From assembly GCA_035568175.1 (NCBI GenBank), contig DATMON010000011.1, forward strand, positions 62,001 to 126,000: 64,000 nt of DNA, in the 5' to 3' direction. Below, in pieces: positions 16,861 through 26,251 of this stretch (positions within the stretch are counted from its first letter, which is position 1; every line of letters starts with the position of its first letter). Under the pieces are notes generated by a model. That model made no database searches. It was not told the DNA's origin and saw only the letters and a program-made list of their open reading frames with translations. Source of the stretch: AV40 sp035568175. Its GTDB lineage: Bacteria; Verrucomicrobiota; Verrucomicrobiia; Chthoniobacterales; UBA10450. A program made the translations under genes and the position numbers.

Positions 16861-18696
16861 ATGAAAATCCTTGGCCTAAACGCTTACCACGGCGATTCCG
16901 CCGCGTGTTTGTTGGTCGACGGCAAACTCGTCGCCGCGGCGGAGGAGGAACGGTTTCGGCGGATCAAGCATTGGGCCGGTCTGCCGACGAACGCGATCAA
17001 CTACGTTTTGGAGGAGGGAAAGCTTTCGTTAGGCGAAATCGATCACATCGCGATCAATCGCAAGCCGGGCGTGAACAATCTGCGCCGGCTCGGATTCGTC
17101 CTGACCCATTGGCCGCATCCGAAATTGATGGCGCAGAAAATCAAAAACATCCGCAGCGCCGCGTCGATCAAGGAAGCGCTGGAGGCGACCTACGGCAGCG
17201 ACCTTCGGGCGCAGTTCGGAACCGGAATCAAAGCGGAGGTGCACCACGTCGAGCATCACCTGGCGCACCTGGCCTCGACCTTTTTGGTTTCCGGATTCAA
17301 CGAAGCCGCCTGCATTTCGATCGACGGCTTTGGCGATTTCGCCAGCACCGCGTTCGGTTTCGGACAGGGCGGCGAGGTCAAGATCGATAATCGCGTTTAT
17401 TTTCCGCACTCGTTAGGCATTTTTTACTCCGCGCTCACCCAGTATCTCGGCTTTCCGCATTACGGCGATGAATACAAAGTGATGGGACTCGCGCCTTATG
17501 GTGAGCCGAACTATCTCGAGCAGCTTCGCGAAGTCGTGCGCATCCGCCCCGATGGCAGCTTTCGATTAAATTTGAGATTTTTTCGGCACCACATCGGAAA
17601 CGTTTCTTATACTTGGAGAGATTGCGCGCCGGAGGTCGGCACACTTTATCGCCGGGCGCTGGTCGATCTTCTCGGTCCACCGCGCCGACCGGACGAACCG
17701 CTCGAGCAAAAACACAAAGACATCGCGCGTTCGGTGCAGGCGACTTACGAGAAAGCGTTCTTCGCGCTGCTCCAGGCGTTGCATAAACAACATCCGTCCG
17801 ATCATCTCGCGATCGCCGGCGGTTGCGCGATGAACTCGGTTGCCAACGGCAAGGTTTATCGGCGATCGCCGTTCAAGAAAATGTATTGCCCGGCCGCGGC
17901 CGGCGATGCCGGCGGAGCCATCGGTGCGGCGGCGTTTGTCCAATCAGAATTGGACAAAGGCGCAGAAGCTGGGAGTTCGGAGCTGGAAGATCGGGATTCC
18001 CAACTTCTACCTTCCATCTACGATCTTCGATCCAAGCGCAGCCTGATCAGTGCTTATCTCGGTCCCGAATCCAGTGAGGAAGAAATTCATGCGCTGATCG
18101 ATTGGAAGAAGAAGGAGATCTCGGACGGGGGCTGCACCATCGCGTTGGTCGCGGACGAAGCAGAACTGGTAAGCAAGACGGCGAAGGCGATTGCGGATGG
18201 AAAAATTGTCGGCTGGTTTCAAGGACGAATGGAGTGGGGGCCGCGCGCTTTGGGGAACCGTTCCATTCTGGCTGATCCGCGCAACGCCGGGATCAAAGAC
18301 GTTCTCAATGCGAAGATTAAACGGCGGGAATCCTTCCGGCCGTTCGCGCCGTCGATCTTGCGCGAATCCGTGGCCGAATGGTTCGAAACCGACGACGACG
18401 TCCCGTTCATGATGAAGGTGTTCCAGATCCGCTCGAAATACCGGGACATGATCCCCGCCGTCATTCATGTCGATGGGACTGGGCGTTTGCAGACCGTCCA
18501 CAAGGAAACCAATCCGCGGTATCATCGACTGATCGAGCATTTCCGCGACCTCACCGGCATCCCGGTTGTGCTCAACACTTCCTTCAACGAAAACGAACCC
18601 GTCGTCTGCTACCCGGAAGAAGCGCTGGACTGTTTCCTCCGCACCCAAATGGACGTCCTCGTTCTCGGAAATTTTTTCATCGAGAGAAAGAGTTAA
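16861..18696 (+). CDS. NodU/CmcH-family carbamoyltransferase
   Basis: 611 residues. The N-terminal part has the Kae1-like ASKHA fold: LGLNAYHGDSAACLL, the AEEERF motif, and the metal-binding HHVEHHLAHLAS histidines (near residue 130). The C-terminal domain carries GRMEWGPRALGNRSIL and NTSFNENEPVVC, both typical of the family. These enzymes transfer a carbamoyl group from carbamoyl phosphate to hydroxyls of sugars or antibiotics; here a glycan is the likely acceptor given the neighbouring WecG-type gene. At about residues 369-394 an in-frame segment rich in Ser, Leu and Asp is encoded by word-like repeats (17966-18040) and is likely an insertion relative to relatives. Confidence 0.92.
   Translation: MKILGLNAYHGDSAACLLVDGKLVAAAEEERFRRIKHWAGLPTNAINYVLEEGKLSLGEIDHIAINRKPGVNNLRRLGFVLTHWPHPKLMAQKIKNIRSAASIKEALEATYGSDLRAQFGTGIKAEVHHVEHHLAHLASTFLVSGFNEAACISIDGFGDFASTAFGFGQGGEVKIDNRVYFPHSLGIFYSALTQYLGFPHYGDEYKVMGLAPYGEPNYLEQLREVVRIRPDGSFRLNLRFFRHHIGNVSYTWRDCAPEVGTLYRRALVDLLGPPRRPDEPLEQKHKDIARSVQATYEKAFFALLQALHKQHPSDHLAIAGGCAMNSVANGKVYRRSPFKKMYCPAAAGDAGGAIGAAAFVQSELDKGAEAGSSELEDRDSQLLPSIYDLRSKRSLISAYLGPESSEEEIHALIDWKKKEISDGGCTIALVADEAELVSKTAKAIADGKIVGWFQGRMEWGPRALGNRSILADPRNAGIKDVLNAKIKRRESFRPFAPSILRESVAEWFETDDDVPFMMKVFQIRSKYRDMIPAVIHVDGTGRLQTVHKETNPRYHRLIEHFRDLTGIPVVLNTSFNENEPVVCYPEEALDCFLRTQMDVLVLGNFFIERKS
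17966..18040. repeat. In-frame word-like repeat inside the carbamoyltransferase gene
   Basis: The left arm reads GCTGGGAGTTCGGAGCTGG and the right arm CCCAACTTCTACCTTCC, imperfect reverse complements around a short centre. It keeps the frame and codes for a low-complexity segment between the two conserved domains. Confidence 0.55.
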
Positions 18697-18783
18697 TGGT
18701 CATTGGTTATCCGTTCTCGGGTGCAACTCGCATCGAAAAGTTGACTCCAATTTAATAACCATTAACTAATAACCGACAACTCA
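18693..18783. repeat. Word-like inverted repeat after the carbamoyltransferase
   Basis: GTTAATGGTCATTGGTTATC (18693-18712) is largely complementary to the words TTAATAACCATTAACTAATA (18751-18770). The hairpin begins at the stop codon of the carbamoyltransferase and may act in transcript 3'-end formation. Confidence 0.5.
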
Positions 18784-18799
18784 CCGCCCCAACGGGCAT

Positions 18800-19336
18800 A
18801 TGAAGCCGACTTACTTCTATAAACTGATCGTTGTTTCGATCGCGTCCGTATTCATCTCTTCGTTGGCGTACGGCCAAGGCGCTCTTGATAAAACCACTTT
18901 TGGAAAGAGCCAGAATGACTCGCGGGACCTTGTCAATTCGTTGATTCCGGGCCCGCAGCGGCTTAAGCACGAGAAAAAGGAGGAAGTAGACCCCAAAAAA
19001 CTACAAAGTAAGGCTATTAAAGACCCAACATTCGGGGGAAGCCTTGTCGAGATGGGGCTCGGTTCGACTGGCGATCCGGACGTGCACCTGCAAAAACCGC
19101 ACAATGCTCCCGATCAGGATTCCAACGCTCCGAAACCGGCCGAGGCAGTCAGCGAGAAGGATTCGAAAGTTTCAAAACAAGCCAATACGTCTGGCGAGAA
19201 AGACTCAAAAGCTTCCAAGTCGACCGAGGCTGCTGATGGCCAGAACAAAGACCAAAAAGCAACGTCGACCCGGTCCGACGAAAAGCCGTCGGATAAAGAA
19301 AAGGCTTCCCCAAGCAAGCCTGACGGCGATCGCTGA
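18800..19336 (+). CDS. Small secreted hydrophilic protein, paralogue of the gene at 19696
   Basis: 178 residues, family not recognised. Signal peptide LIVVSIASVFISSLAYG ends near residue 26. The mature part has a short conserved core, EVDPKKLQSKAIKDPTFGGS followed by LVEMGLG (about 65-91), then a tail of Lys, Ser, Asp, Glu and Ala that is probably disordered. The neighbour at 19696 shares the core and the Lys-rich KATST tail, so the pair arose by duplication. No anchor is visible; a periplasmic or secreted protein is likely. Confidence 0.7.
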   Translation: MKPTYFYKLIVVSIASVFISSLAYGQGALDKTTFGKSQNDSRDLVNSLIPGPQRLKHEKKEEVDPKKLQSKAIKDPTFGGSLVEMGLGSTGDPDVHLQKPHNAPDQDSNAPKPAEAVSEKDSKVSKQANTSGEKDSKASKSTEAADGQNKDQKATSTRSDEKPSDKEKASPSKPDGDR

Positions 19337-19352
19337 TCGGCGGCAATACCGA

Positions 19353-19550
19353 TTACGGCGCGGGCGGCAGAAATATAATTGGCGTGGGTGATGTTGATGG
19401 CGTCGGCGAAATAGTTGGCGTCGGCACTTCTGATAATGCGCCGGCGGTTGTCGATGTAGGCGATGATTGCACAACGGGCAGATTAAAAATCCGACCCTCC
19501 GAGATGAAGAAGAGCAGTGTCCCGAGCAGCGCAATGCCGCCAATCTTCAT
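19353..19550 (-). CDS. Possible small membrane protein with Pro/Thr/Ser tail
   Basis: 65 residues from the ATG at 19550, preferred over the ATG at 19574 because AGAAGG precedes it at a good distance. A single membrane segment (IGGIALLGTLLFFISEG) is followed by a tail rich in the pattern PTPTISPTPSTSPTP. It sits on the opposite strand between the two small secreted paralogues. No family is recognised; the coding call rests on composition and the ribosome binding site only. The remainder of 19337-19695 shows no other gene. Confidence 0.4.
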   Translation of the reverse strand: MKIGGIALLGTLLFFISEGRIFNLPVVQSSPTSTTAGALSEVPTPTISPTPSTSPTPIIFLPPAP

Positions 19551-19695
19551 CCAAACCTTCTGAACGCCTCGCATAATGAGTAGAAGTTGGAATTATTTAG
19601 ACCAAAATGAACAGTCGATTTCTATTTCTTTTTTTCGGCCGAACCGCTAGATATCTGGGGTTGAGAGTATCGGGAGAAAATATCCCATTCGAATT

Positions 19696-20253
19696 ATGAA
19701 CTCGAATCATCTTTGCAAACTGATCGTCGTGCTGGCCGCTCTCAGATCAATTTCGCCGTTGATTGCAGGGTCGCCTTCAAGCGGAGGCACGACCAGCGGT
19801 GGCTCCATGCCCGCGGCGACTTTAGAAGGGACGCCGCTTCCTGCCCCGGTGAGTCGGACCGATTCGGGAAGTTTGTTCTCGTCGACGCCGAACGGCGGAT
19901 CGGCCGCCAGCACCCAGTCGGGTCCACAGGGAAACGGCGGCTTGTCTGCTCCTAGCGGAAGTTATTATGGGCGCGACGCCGCTGCGAGTGGTTCCGGGCA
20001 GGCGGCTGGGGCCGGTGCGAGACAAGCGAAGGAAAAAGTGAGCGAAGTTGACGCACGCACGCTGCAAACCAGCGCGACCGACCGCAAATTCCAGCAAAGC
20101 CTCTTGGATGTTGGCCTCAAGTCAGATCCGAAATCGGCCAAGGTTTCGGCATCGGCGAATGCGGGCGGAGAAAAATCCGCGCAACAAAAAGCGACGTCGA
20201 CCGACACCAAGGAAAAATCAAGCGCGGCGCAGAATTCAGCCGACAAACATTAA
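19696..20253 (+). CDS. Small secreted low-complexity protein, paralogue of the gene at 18800
   Basis: 185 residues. N-terminal hydrophobic signal (LIVVLAALRSISPLIAG), then a Gly/Ser/Ala-rich stretch to about residue 110, the conserved core EVDARTLQTSATDRKFQQSL followed by LDVGLKSD, and a Lys/Ser/Ala tail with KATSTDTKEKSS. The core matches EVDPKKLQ...SLVEMGLG of the upstream paralogue. Function unknown. Downstream, 20254-20438 holds no gene; CGCGCTT-GATT-AAGCGCG at 20282-20299 is a perfect hairpin but lacks a T-run, so it is not a convincing terminator. Confidence 0.7.
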   Translation: MNSNHLCKLIVVLAALRSISPLIAGSPSSGGTTSGGSMPAATLEGTPLPAPVSRTDSGSLFSSTPNGGSAASTQSGPQGNGGLSAPSGSYYGRDAAASGSGQAAGAGARQAKEKVSEVDARTLQTSATDRKFQQSLLDVGLKSDPKSAKVSASANAGGEKSAQQKATSTDTKEKSSAAQNSADKH

Positions 20254-20438
20254 GACTGCCGCGCTCGCGGTGAGTTGATCACGCGCTTGATTAAGCGCGA
20301 AAACTTCCGTCGCTTAAGTGACAATCGCGGAATAAGAGTTTTTGCCCACTAAACACGCGAAAAGACGCTAAAATTCAGAGAATAAAATTATTACTGCCTG
20401 GTCCAAACTCTTTCGTTTGTTTGGCGTGTTTCGCCAGG

Positions 20439-22310
20439 CTACGACGCGACGAGATTGCGTGGACGACTGAACCGGCGACGGGACATTCCGACGAGCCCAA
20501 TGAATGCTAAACTTCCGGCAAACCAGGTGGCCGGCTCGGGAACTGGAACAATTTCGCCGTCGGCCAGAATTATGGCCGCGCCTAAAAACGACGTGCCGCT
20601 ATCGCTGTAGATGTTTATTTCGGCTAGCTGACTCGAGGTAAGGCCGGTGCCATCGCTCCCGAAGTAGAGTTGGTCGGTGCCGCCGCCGGTGAGTGGTGTG
20701 CCGCTCCAGTTATAAATGCTCAGCGTTCCGGTCCAAGTCTGCGCGCTGCTGTTGGCAAAGGCCACGATGCTGCTTCCCGAACCCATATTGATGATCGAGC
20801 TAGATTGAAGCGTCAGCGCGCCGATGCCGGCAGTATTGTTGCTGGCGCCGTGCTCGGAAAGTCCGCCGGTGTCAAATATGCCGCCGTTCAAGGTCATCGT
20901 CGCGGCGTTGTTGATGCGATCATTGCTGGTCGTTCCACTGGAATTCGCCATCAACAGCGTGCCGCCGGCGTTGACTACGATGCTCGTTAATCCGGCTAGT
21001 CGAGGTGTTGTCGAGCCAGCGCTGTCCAGGCTAAGTTTGCCGCCGTTGATTATTGTCGTCCCGGTATAGGTGCTGGCGCCGGAAAGTGTAAGCATCGCAC
21101 CGCCAGTCTTAGTCAATGCCAAAGGGCCAGTACCATTCGCAATAACGTTGGAAACGCTGCCATCAGCGGACTGTGTTACAATGAGTGTTCCGGTAGTCGC
21201 GCCTGAGTTTATCGAAATTGTCCCTGTGCCAGAACCATTCAAGTTGCCGATTGTCGCGGTGATACCACCCGCGAGCCGAAACTGGCCAGTTGAGGATAAC
21301 GTGACTGCATTGGAAGAGGTGATCGAGTTGGCGGCTCCGATAGCCAAAGTCCCAGAGGTAACATTCCATTGGCCAGTAAAGCCCGAGTCGTTTCCCTTTA
21401 GCGTCAGCCCGTTTGATCCAATCTTGTTCAAGATCGTACTGCTTGTCGCACCAGTCCCGTTTGTAATACTGCCGTTAACCGTGGTCCCTCCGCCGGCGGA
21501 TGCGTCGAACGTTCCGCCGTTGCTTGTAACCGATATTGTTTGACCGGCTCCCGTGGAAAACGTGGTCAGTGTTTGTAGGGTTCCGCCATCCAAGGTAATG
21601 CCATTGCTCGTACCTCCGAGAACGCCGCTCGTAGACGCGCTAGACACGCTTAGTATGCCTTGTTTGATAACCAGCCCTCCAGTCCACGAATTACTTCCAT
21701 TGCTAAGGGTCAGAGTTCCAACCCCATCTTTCGTTAGGCTGCTTCCTCCGCTAATTATCCCGGAGAGAGTGCCGTTCGTAGTGGCGGTGATGTCCAAATT
21801 ATTAGTCAGCACGACATTATTGCTGATTGTAAGCAATGGTTTGACTGTTCCGCCCGCCGCGATGCTCATCGTTGGCGTTGTAGCGCCGTTGCTGACGAAC
21901 TCCAACGAGTTGCCAGAGATTGTCACCGTCGGCGCGGCGCCACTCGCGGGACCCGCGTATGTGAAGTTGAGTACGTTTAACTGGAAATTACCCGCGATGT
22001 CGTCGTTGGTAAAAACCGTTACACCGGCCGCGAGTGAAGCCGGACCAGCACCGCCAAAAACAAGTTGCGTGGTAGTGCCGCTGGTAGGTGTCGCATCCCA
22101 ATTCGTTCCCGCACTCCATTGATCCGCAGTCCCAGCCGTGTTGGTGGCCGTGCGTGTGTAATTCGGGTCAGGGTTCGGCGCAGATGTTGGCGTCGGCGAG
22201 TTGCTGCTGTCTGGGATCGCAGCCTGCGCGTAAAGCGGACTCGTTAGGGCGAAAAGGCCGGCGCAAAAAATTGTAAAAAGGGCGTGGGCCGGAGTTAAGA
22301 AGGGCTTCAT
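20439..22310 (-). CDS. PEP-CTERM protein with autotransporter-associated beta-strand repeats
   Basis: 623 residues from the ATG at 22310 (MKPFLTPAHALF), which gives a signal peptide ending near LYAQA; the frame is open to 22361. After a Pro-rich linker the protein consists of Gly/Thr/Ser-rich beta-strand repeats (GTLTLSNGSNSWTGGLVIKQ, LTLSGASTYTGTTIINGGKL). The end is a textbook exosortase sorting signal: IVPVPEPATWFAGSLAFIG, hydrophobic segment, MSRRRFSRPR. The 150 residues before it match the paralogue at 13343 (NIYSD, ILADGEIVP). It should be exported by Sec, then cleaved and anchored by the exosortase encoded nearby. Probably a beta-helical surface protein. Confidence 0.9.
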   Translation of the reverse strand: MKPFLTPAHALFTIFCAGLFALTSPLYAQAAIPDSSNSPTPTSAPNPDPNYTRTATNTAGTADQWSAGTNWDATPTSGTTTQLVFGGAGPASLAAGVTVFTNDDIAGNFQLNVLNFTYAGPASGAAPTVTISGNSLEFVSNGATTPTMSIAAGGTVKPLLTISNNVVLTNNLDITATTNGTLSGIISGGSSLTKDGVGTLTLSNGSNSWTGGLVIKQGILSVSSASTSGVLGGTSNGITLDGGTLQTLTTFSTGAGQTISVTSNGGTFDASAGGGTTVNGSITNGTGATSSTILNKIGSNGLTLKGNDSGFTGQWNVTSGTLAIGAANSITSSNAVTLSSTGQFRLAGGITATIGNLNGSGTGTISINSGATTGTLIVTQSADGSVSNVIANGTGPLALTKTGGAMLTLSGASTYTGTTIINGGKLSLDSAGSTTPRLAGLTSIVVNAGGTLLMANSSGTTSNDRINNAATMTLNGGIFDTGGLSEHGASNNTAGIGALTLQSSSIINMGSGSSIVAFANSSAQTWTGTLSIYNWSGTPLTGGGTDQLYFGSDGTGLTSSQLAEINIYSDSGTSFLGAAIILADGEIVPVPEPATWFAGSLAFIGLVGMSRRRFSRPRNLVAS

Positions 22311-22587
22311 TCGAAAGGCGACAGAGTCGGAGATGGGAACAAATCGAGTAAAAAAAGTCAACGATAATCGCGTGAAGTGTGCGACTCAAATTGGGTTTAA
22401 GTCGCTGGAAATCAGGTTGATAGCTGTAGCAATTTCACGAATGGCGAAAGCTTATGCCTACCCGAACTAATTTCGAATTTATTGGAAAACCGTGAGAAAA
22501 ATACGAAGAGATCTGAGGTCGCAGTACGGTGAAAGCCGGATGCCGAACTCAAATCATAATCGGACAGGACGGAACCTTGGACACCAA

Positions 22588-22651
22588 GATTTGGACGACA
22601 CCAGCCTTGGCCGAGCTACGGCTCGGCCGGCGGAGGTCGTCCCTCCAAATC
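22588..22651. repeat. Nested inverted-repeat element with GATTTGGACGACACCA end
   Basis: The outer arms GATTTGG (22588-22594) and CCAAATC (22645-22651) enclose a perfect inner hairpin GGCCGAGC-TACG-GCTCGGCC (22609-22628). The end sequence GATTTGGACGACACCA recurs on the other strand at 32389-32404. The right arm overlaps the stop codon of the TPR gene. It is a REP-like dispersed element. Confidence 0.65.
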
Positions 22652-24419
22652 AGAGCGACTTAATCAGCGCGCGTTCTTCGGGCAACATTTTGCTGAGCGG
22701 CAGATGCGAAATTTCGGTGTGAGCGTCATCATCCCGGCCAATGGCCGCGAGGACGGCGGAGTGAACCACGACGGCAGAAGGAGTGAGCTCTTTTTGAGGC
22801 ACGTTCAGTCCGGTGTAAAGACTGAGCGCGCTATAAGGCTGTTTCTCCTTCAACAGGACCAAGCCAAGGACCGTGCGATGCGGAAGACTGGATGGTTCCT
22901 GCGCAACCAGTTTCCGTGCGATTGTTTCGATCGATTTCAATTCGGGCGCGTCCGGTTTGGTGTCAGCGGGAAGGAGCAGCAGTCGAGTGTAGGCTTCGTC
23001 GTTTTGGAGCGCGGTATCGTTAGGCCAAATTTTCAACAATTCCTCCAGCACCGTGTGAATCTGTTTGGTGTCCCCGCTGGCCTGGGCAACGCGCAACCGC
23101 CCAAGGTGCGCGGCTCGCGATCTTGGCGAGATGGCCGCGGCCGCATCGTAGGCGGTGCCGGCGATTTTCTGATTGCCGTTTTTCTCGGCGTAGTCGCCCA
23201 CCAGAAGTAATCGGTTCACATCCCCGGCGGCATTTTGAATAGCCCGCCGCCAGTTGTTATCGGCCCCGGCTTCTTGTCCGTCTTGCGCGTAACAGCGCGC
23301 CAGGTACATGTTTTGAATCGCCGGATCGAGCGGGTAGCGCTCGCTCTCGAGGAGTTTGCGGATCTCCTGCCATCGACCGAGCGCGCCGAGGGTGTTTACG
23401 TGTTGGAGAAAGAGTTCCCGGGACAGCACCGCTCGTTCCAGTGGAACCGTGTCTAGTATCCGCTGATATGCGCCGTGCTGATAAAGCCATGTGCCGAGAG
23501 CGGCCAGCTCTTCATCGCCGGAATTTTTCCAACGATCGATCTCGCGCTGTTCAATCTGGGCGCGCCGGTCCGGCTGTTGCGCGATTTCCAAATCGGCCGC
23601 CAGAAGTTTATGAAGCGGCCTGGCCAGCGGATGATTGTCGATCCTGTGAATTAACTCGTCGACTGGCATCGCCGACACATTGTTTGGGTCGGCCGGACTG
23701 GTTAGAGAGTATTGGGCGAGCGCAATTAGGGCATCGAGGGCAACATCGTCGCTTCCTCTGGCGAAAGCGATTAAGCGGTCGTTAACATCCTTTTGATTCT
23801 TGACCATGACGGCCGATCCGTCGCGCATAACCGTTTCAAGGATTAGAACGGCTTGGAATTTGTCGCGGCGTGTGGCTTGCGTTTCAGCAAGCGCTTTTTC
23901 CGCGAACTGGGTAGCTTTCTCATATTCCCGTTTGCGCCCCCAGATATCGGCTGCGAGCAACGAGTCAGCGGCAGTTGGCTTTTTTTTCCCCGCTTCGAGG
24001 AGACGCTGAACTGCGTCGCCGGCGTTAGCGAGGTCATTAGCTTTCAGCGCGATTTTTGCTTCCTCGCGCAGATCATCCGGGCTAAGCGGCGTGATCGCAT
24101 CAAGATTTTTCCAGAATTCGATGGCATCGACCTGACCCGCCCGCGAGAGCAGCCGGGCGACGGCGCGAATTGCGTCCGGTTCGGTCGGCCGCAAACGATA
24201 GGCGGCGGAAGCTTCATCGCGAGCTTCGCGCCATTTTTGCTGGTCGATAAATTCGAAAGCGCGGGCGGCATGGCGTTTTGCCTGCCAGCTCCGGACTCCG
24301 TTGCGGACGGGCCGCGCCAGAACGGCGACAATTATGACGAAAAAGAGCGCGCTCATTCCAATCAGAACAATTCGGCGCCGCTTGCGCTGACGGTGCCGCA
24401 GTTCCTGCGGCGTGAGCAT
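22650..24419 (-). CDS. Membrane-anchored TPR protein linked to the exosortase
   Basis: 589 residues from the ATG at 24419, preferred over that at 24437 because GAGGAG lies 5 nt before it. A basic N-terminus (RHRQRKRRR) leads into one membrane helix (IVLIGMSALFFVIIVAVLA), then a long helical body with degenerate TPR-like repeats, for example RAFEFIDQQKWREARDEASA and RLRPTEPDAIRAVARLLSRA. Large TPR proteins such as PrsT commonly accompany exosortase loci and are thought to help assemble exopolysaccharide or sort substrates. It starts 27 bp after the exosortase-EpsI stop, so they are one operon. The exact role is unknown. Confidence 0.8.
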   Translation of the reverse strand: MLTPQELRHRQRKRRRIVLIGMSALFFVIIVAVLARPVRNGVRSWQAKRHAARAFEFIDQQKWREARDEASAAYRLRPTEPDAIRAVARLLSRAGQVDAIEFWKNLDAITPLSPDDLREEAKIALKANDLANAGDAVQRLLEAGKKKPTAADSLLAADIWGRKREYEKATQFAEKALAETQATRRDKFQAVLILETVMRDGSAVMVKNQKDVNDRLIAFARGSDDVALDALIALAQYSLTSPADPNNVSAMPVDELIHRIDNHPLARPLHKLLAADLEIAQQPDRRAQIEQREIDRWKNSGDEELAALGTWLYQHGAYQRILDTVPLERAVLSRELFLQHVNTLGALGRWQEIRKLLESERYPLDPAIQNMYLARCYAQDGQEAGADNNWRRAIQNAAGDVNRLLLVGDYAEKNGNQKIAGTAYDAAAAISPRSRAAHLGRLRVAQASGDTKQIHTVLEELLKIWPNDTALQNDEAYTRLLLLPADTKPDAPELKSIETIARKLVAQEPSSLPHRTVLGLVLLKEKQPYSALSLYTGLNVPQKELTPSAVVVHSAVLAAIGRDDDAHTEISHLPLSKMLPEERALIKSL

Positions 24420-24446
24420 GAAATCTCCTCGACCCATAGGTGAATC

Positions 24447-26135
24447 TTATTTTCCCTGACTAACTGGCTGAATCAATTTCGGCACAAGCTGGGCAAATTC
24501 TCGCTCGACGCTGGTCTGGCTGTTTTCCGGCTCAACCATAATGAGCTCGAAGACCTGCTGGCCACGGTTGCGAATTCCATTTCGGACGACACGCCAGCGA
24601 TCGGCCCAATCCCAGTTTGAATAAAAGCCGGCGTTGTCGTCGATAGCGCGCTCACTTTCGTGAGAAACATCTTCATGCAACGTGAAAAATGCGGCGGCGT
24701 GCAAGACGAAGCCGCCCTGAGTGTCTTTGACAAAATCGAAACGACGGAAAGGGAGCGAGAAATTGTCGCCAACCGAATAGCTCTCGACCTGACCGTTCCC
24801 AATCTGACGCCATCCGGCCGCGGGTAGACAGATATCCGGCCGATGAGCGCGCGCGCGCAGGATTGTTCCGCTTCCGGAATTCCACCGGAAAAAGAAAAGA
24901 TAATTGAAGACCGAAGGCGTGGTCGCGACTTGCTCGCCGGTTGAAGTCCAGGTGACTTCGCGTCCGGAATTGAACCGCAACAGATTGCGCACGTCGCGGT
25001 CGATCTGGATTTCGTGAAAGCCGGCTGCGTTCTCGGGCCAACGGACCGACCAGGAAGGACGGGCAATCAAATCGCGTTCGTGCGCGCGATACCAAAACTC
25101 GGCGGTGATCTCGACCGCAAGCAGCCAGAGGAGTAATCCGGCGAAGAGCGACCGGGGCAGAGATAATGGCGAGAACCTTCGAGGTGACAACGCCGGATTG
25201 ATTTCCACCCCGGCATCACGGTTGGTTTTCCAGCGCGACGCGATCCACATGGTGCCGCCGAAAACAAGAACGACGATGCTGTAGCCAAAGAAATCGTGCC
25301 AGCGAGTGACCGCGGCCAGACCGCTACTCGATGCGATCCAGACCAGAAAATTTGTGCGCATAAAATTAGCGACGAGTCCAATCGCAACGGCGCTTGCGAG
25401 CAGGAGCAGACGAGCACGAACGGAGAGACGTTTCATCTCGCCGAAAAACAAGCCAATCATGAGAGATGTTTGGAACGATCGCACGCCGCTGCATGCTTCA
25501 CTCACGCCGACGACTCCGGTCGGCAGTCGAAGAAGATTACCCTGGACTTGGACGGGGATGCCAAAGAGCGCCATGGTCTCAGCCGACGCAGCCGCGATGA
25601 TTCGCATGAAGCCCTGCACGATCGGCGTTTCGATGGGAGTGATCCATGGCACTGACACAAAAAAGAAAAGCACCGGAAAACTGAAATGCCGGAGCCACGT
25701 GTTTCCGCCGGCCAAATATAGAATCGACAATGTGATCGCGGCCGCTGCGCCAACGTGAATCCATCCAAGTGGCCGCCAATCGCCGCTCCCGATTTCAAAT
25801 ACCCGCAGCGGCAACAAGAGCGCGCCCGCGCCGAAGATCAGCAATGAAGCAATAATTTTCCGCTTCGGCGCCGAAGGTTGCGGCCGATCCGCCCATCTTT
25901 CCCAAAAAAGATAAGCGGTGAAGAAGGGGACAAACCATCCGTAATTGTACTGCTCGTTGAACGACCATTCCGCGCTGAGATAACGGCAACAAACAAACCA
26001 GAGTCCGGCCAAAGCCAATGCGATCAACGCGAGAGAAAGACGGTCTCCTCGATTGTCCGCGCTCAGCTCGCCGCGGTTCCCGACCAACGCGGTTTCCGTT
26101 TGCAAGCCGCCATCATATAACAAGCCAAGCGACAC
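24447..26135 (-). CDS. Exosortase fused to an EpsI (DUF3485) domain
   Basis: 562 residues with a GTG start. The N-terminal 300 residues are a multi-span membrane exosortase with the cysteine-protease-like catalytic residues in place: Cys215 in VSEACSGVRSF, Arg260 in VANFMRTNFLV and His280 in TRWHDFFGY. After a further membrane segment (about 330-350) comes an EpsI/DUF3485 periplasmic domain with the family signature HRPDICLPAAGW. In many species EpsI is a separate gene; here it is a fusion. Exosortases cleave PEP-CTERM signals and attach the protein to the envelope. It lies downstream of the cassette A genes on the same strand (116 bp gap) and upstream of the TPR gene. Candidate substrates with PEP-CTERM in this window: 13343, 20439, 26252, 32465, 40359 and 50898. 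Confidence 0.93.
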   Translation of the reverse strand: MSLGLLYDGGLQTETALVGNRGELSADNRGDRLSLALIALALAGLWFVCCRYLSAEWSFNEQYNYGWFVPFFTAYLFWERWADRPQPSAPKRKIIASLLIFGAGALLLPLRVFEIGSGDWRPLGWIHVGAAAAITLSILYLAGGNTWLRHFSFPVLFFFVSVPWITPIETPIVQGFMRIIAAASAETMALFGIPVQVQGNLLRLPTGVVGVSEACSGVRSFQTSLMIGLFFGEMKRLSVRARLLLLASAVAIGLVANFMRTNFLVWIASSSGLAAVTRWHDFFGYSIVVLVFGGTMWIASRWKTNRDAGVEINPALSPRRFSPLSLPRSLFAGLLLWLLAVEITAEFWYRAHERDLIARPSWSVRWPENAAGFHEIQIDRDVRNLLRFNSGREVTWTSTGEQVATTPSVFNYLFFFRWNSGSGTILRARAHRPDICLPAAGWRQIGNGQVESYSVGDNFSLPFRRFDFVKDTQGGFVLHAAAFFTLHEDVSHESERAIDDNAGFYSNWDWADRWRVVRNGIRNRGQQVFELIMVEPENSQTSVEREFAQLVPKLIQPVSQGK

Positions 26136-26251
26136 AGAAATGACTAAAATCCTGGAAGCCTAATCGATGAGGAAATGACGGCGAGGCGCTGACCCGAAAG
26201 TGCTGCGCGAAATGAGCAGCGTCTTTCTATACTGCGATTGGCCCAATTGGC

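Noticed and set aside
20282..20299. Hairpin CGCGCTT-GATT-AAGCGCG as a terminator
   Set aside because: No T-run follows on either strand, so it is only a short palindrome.
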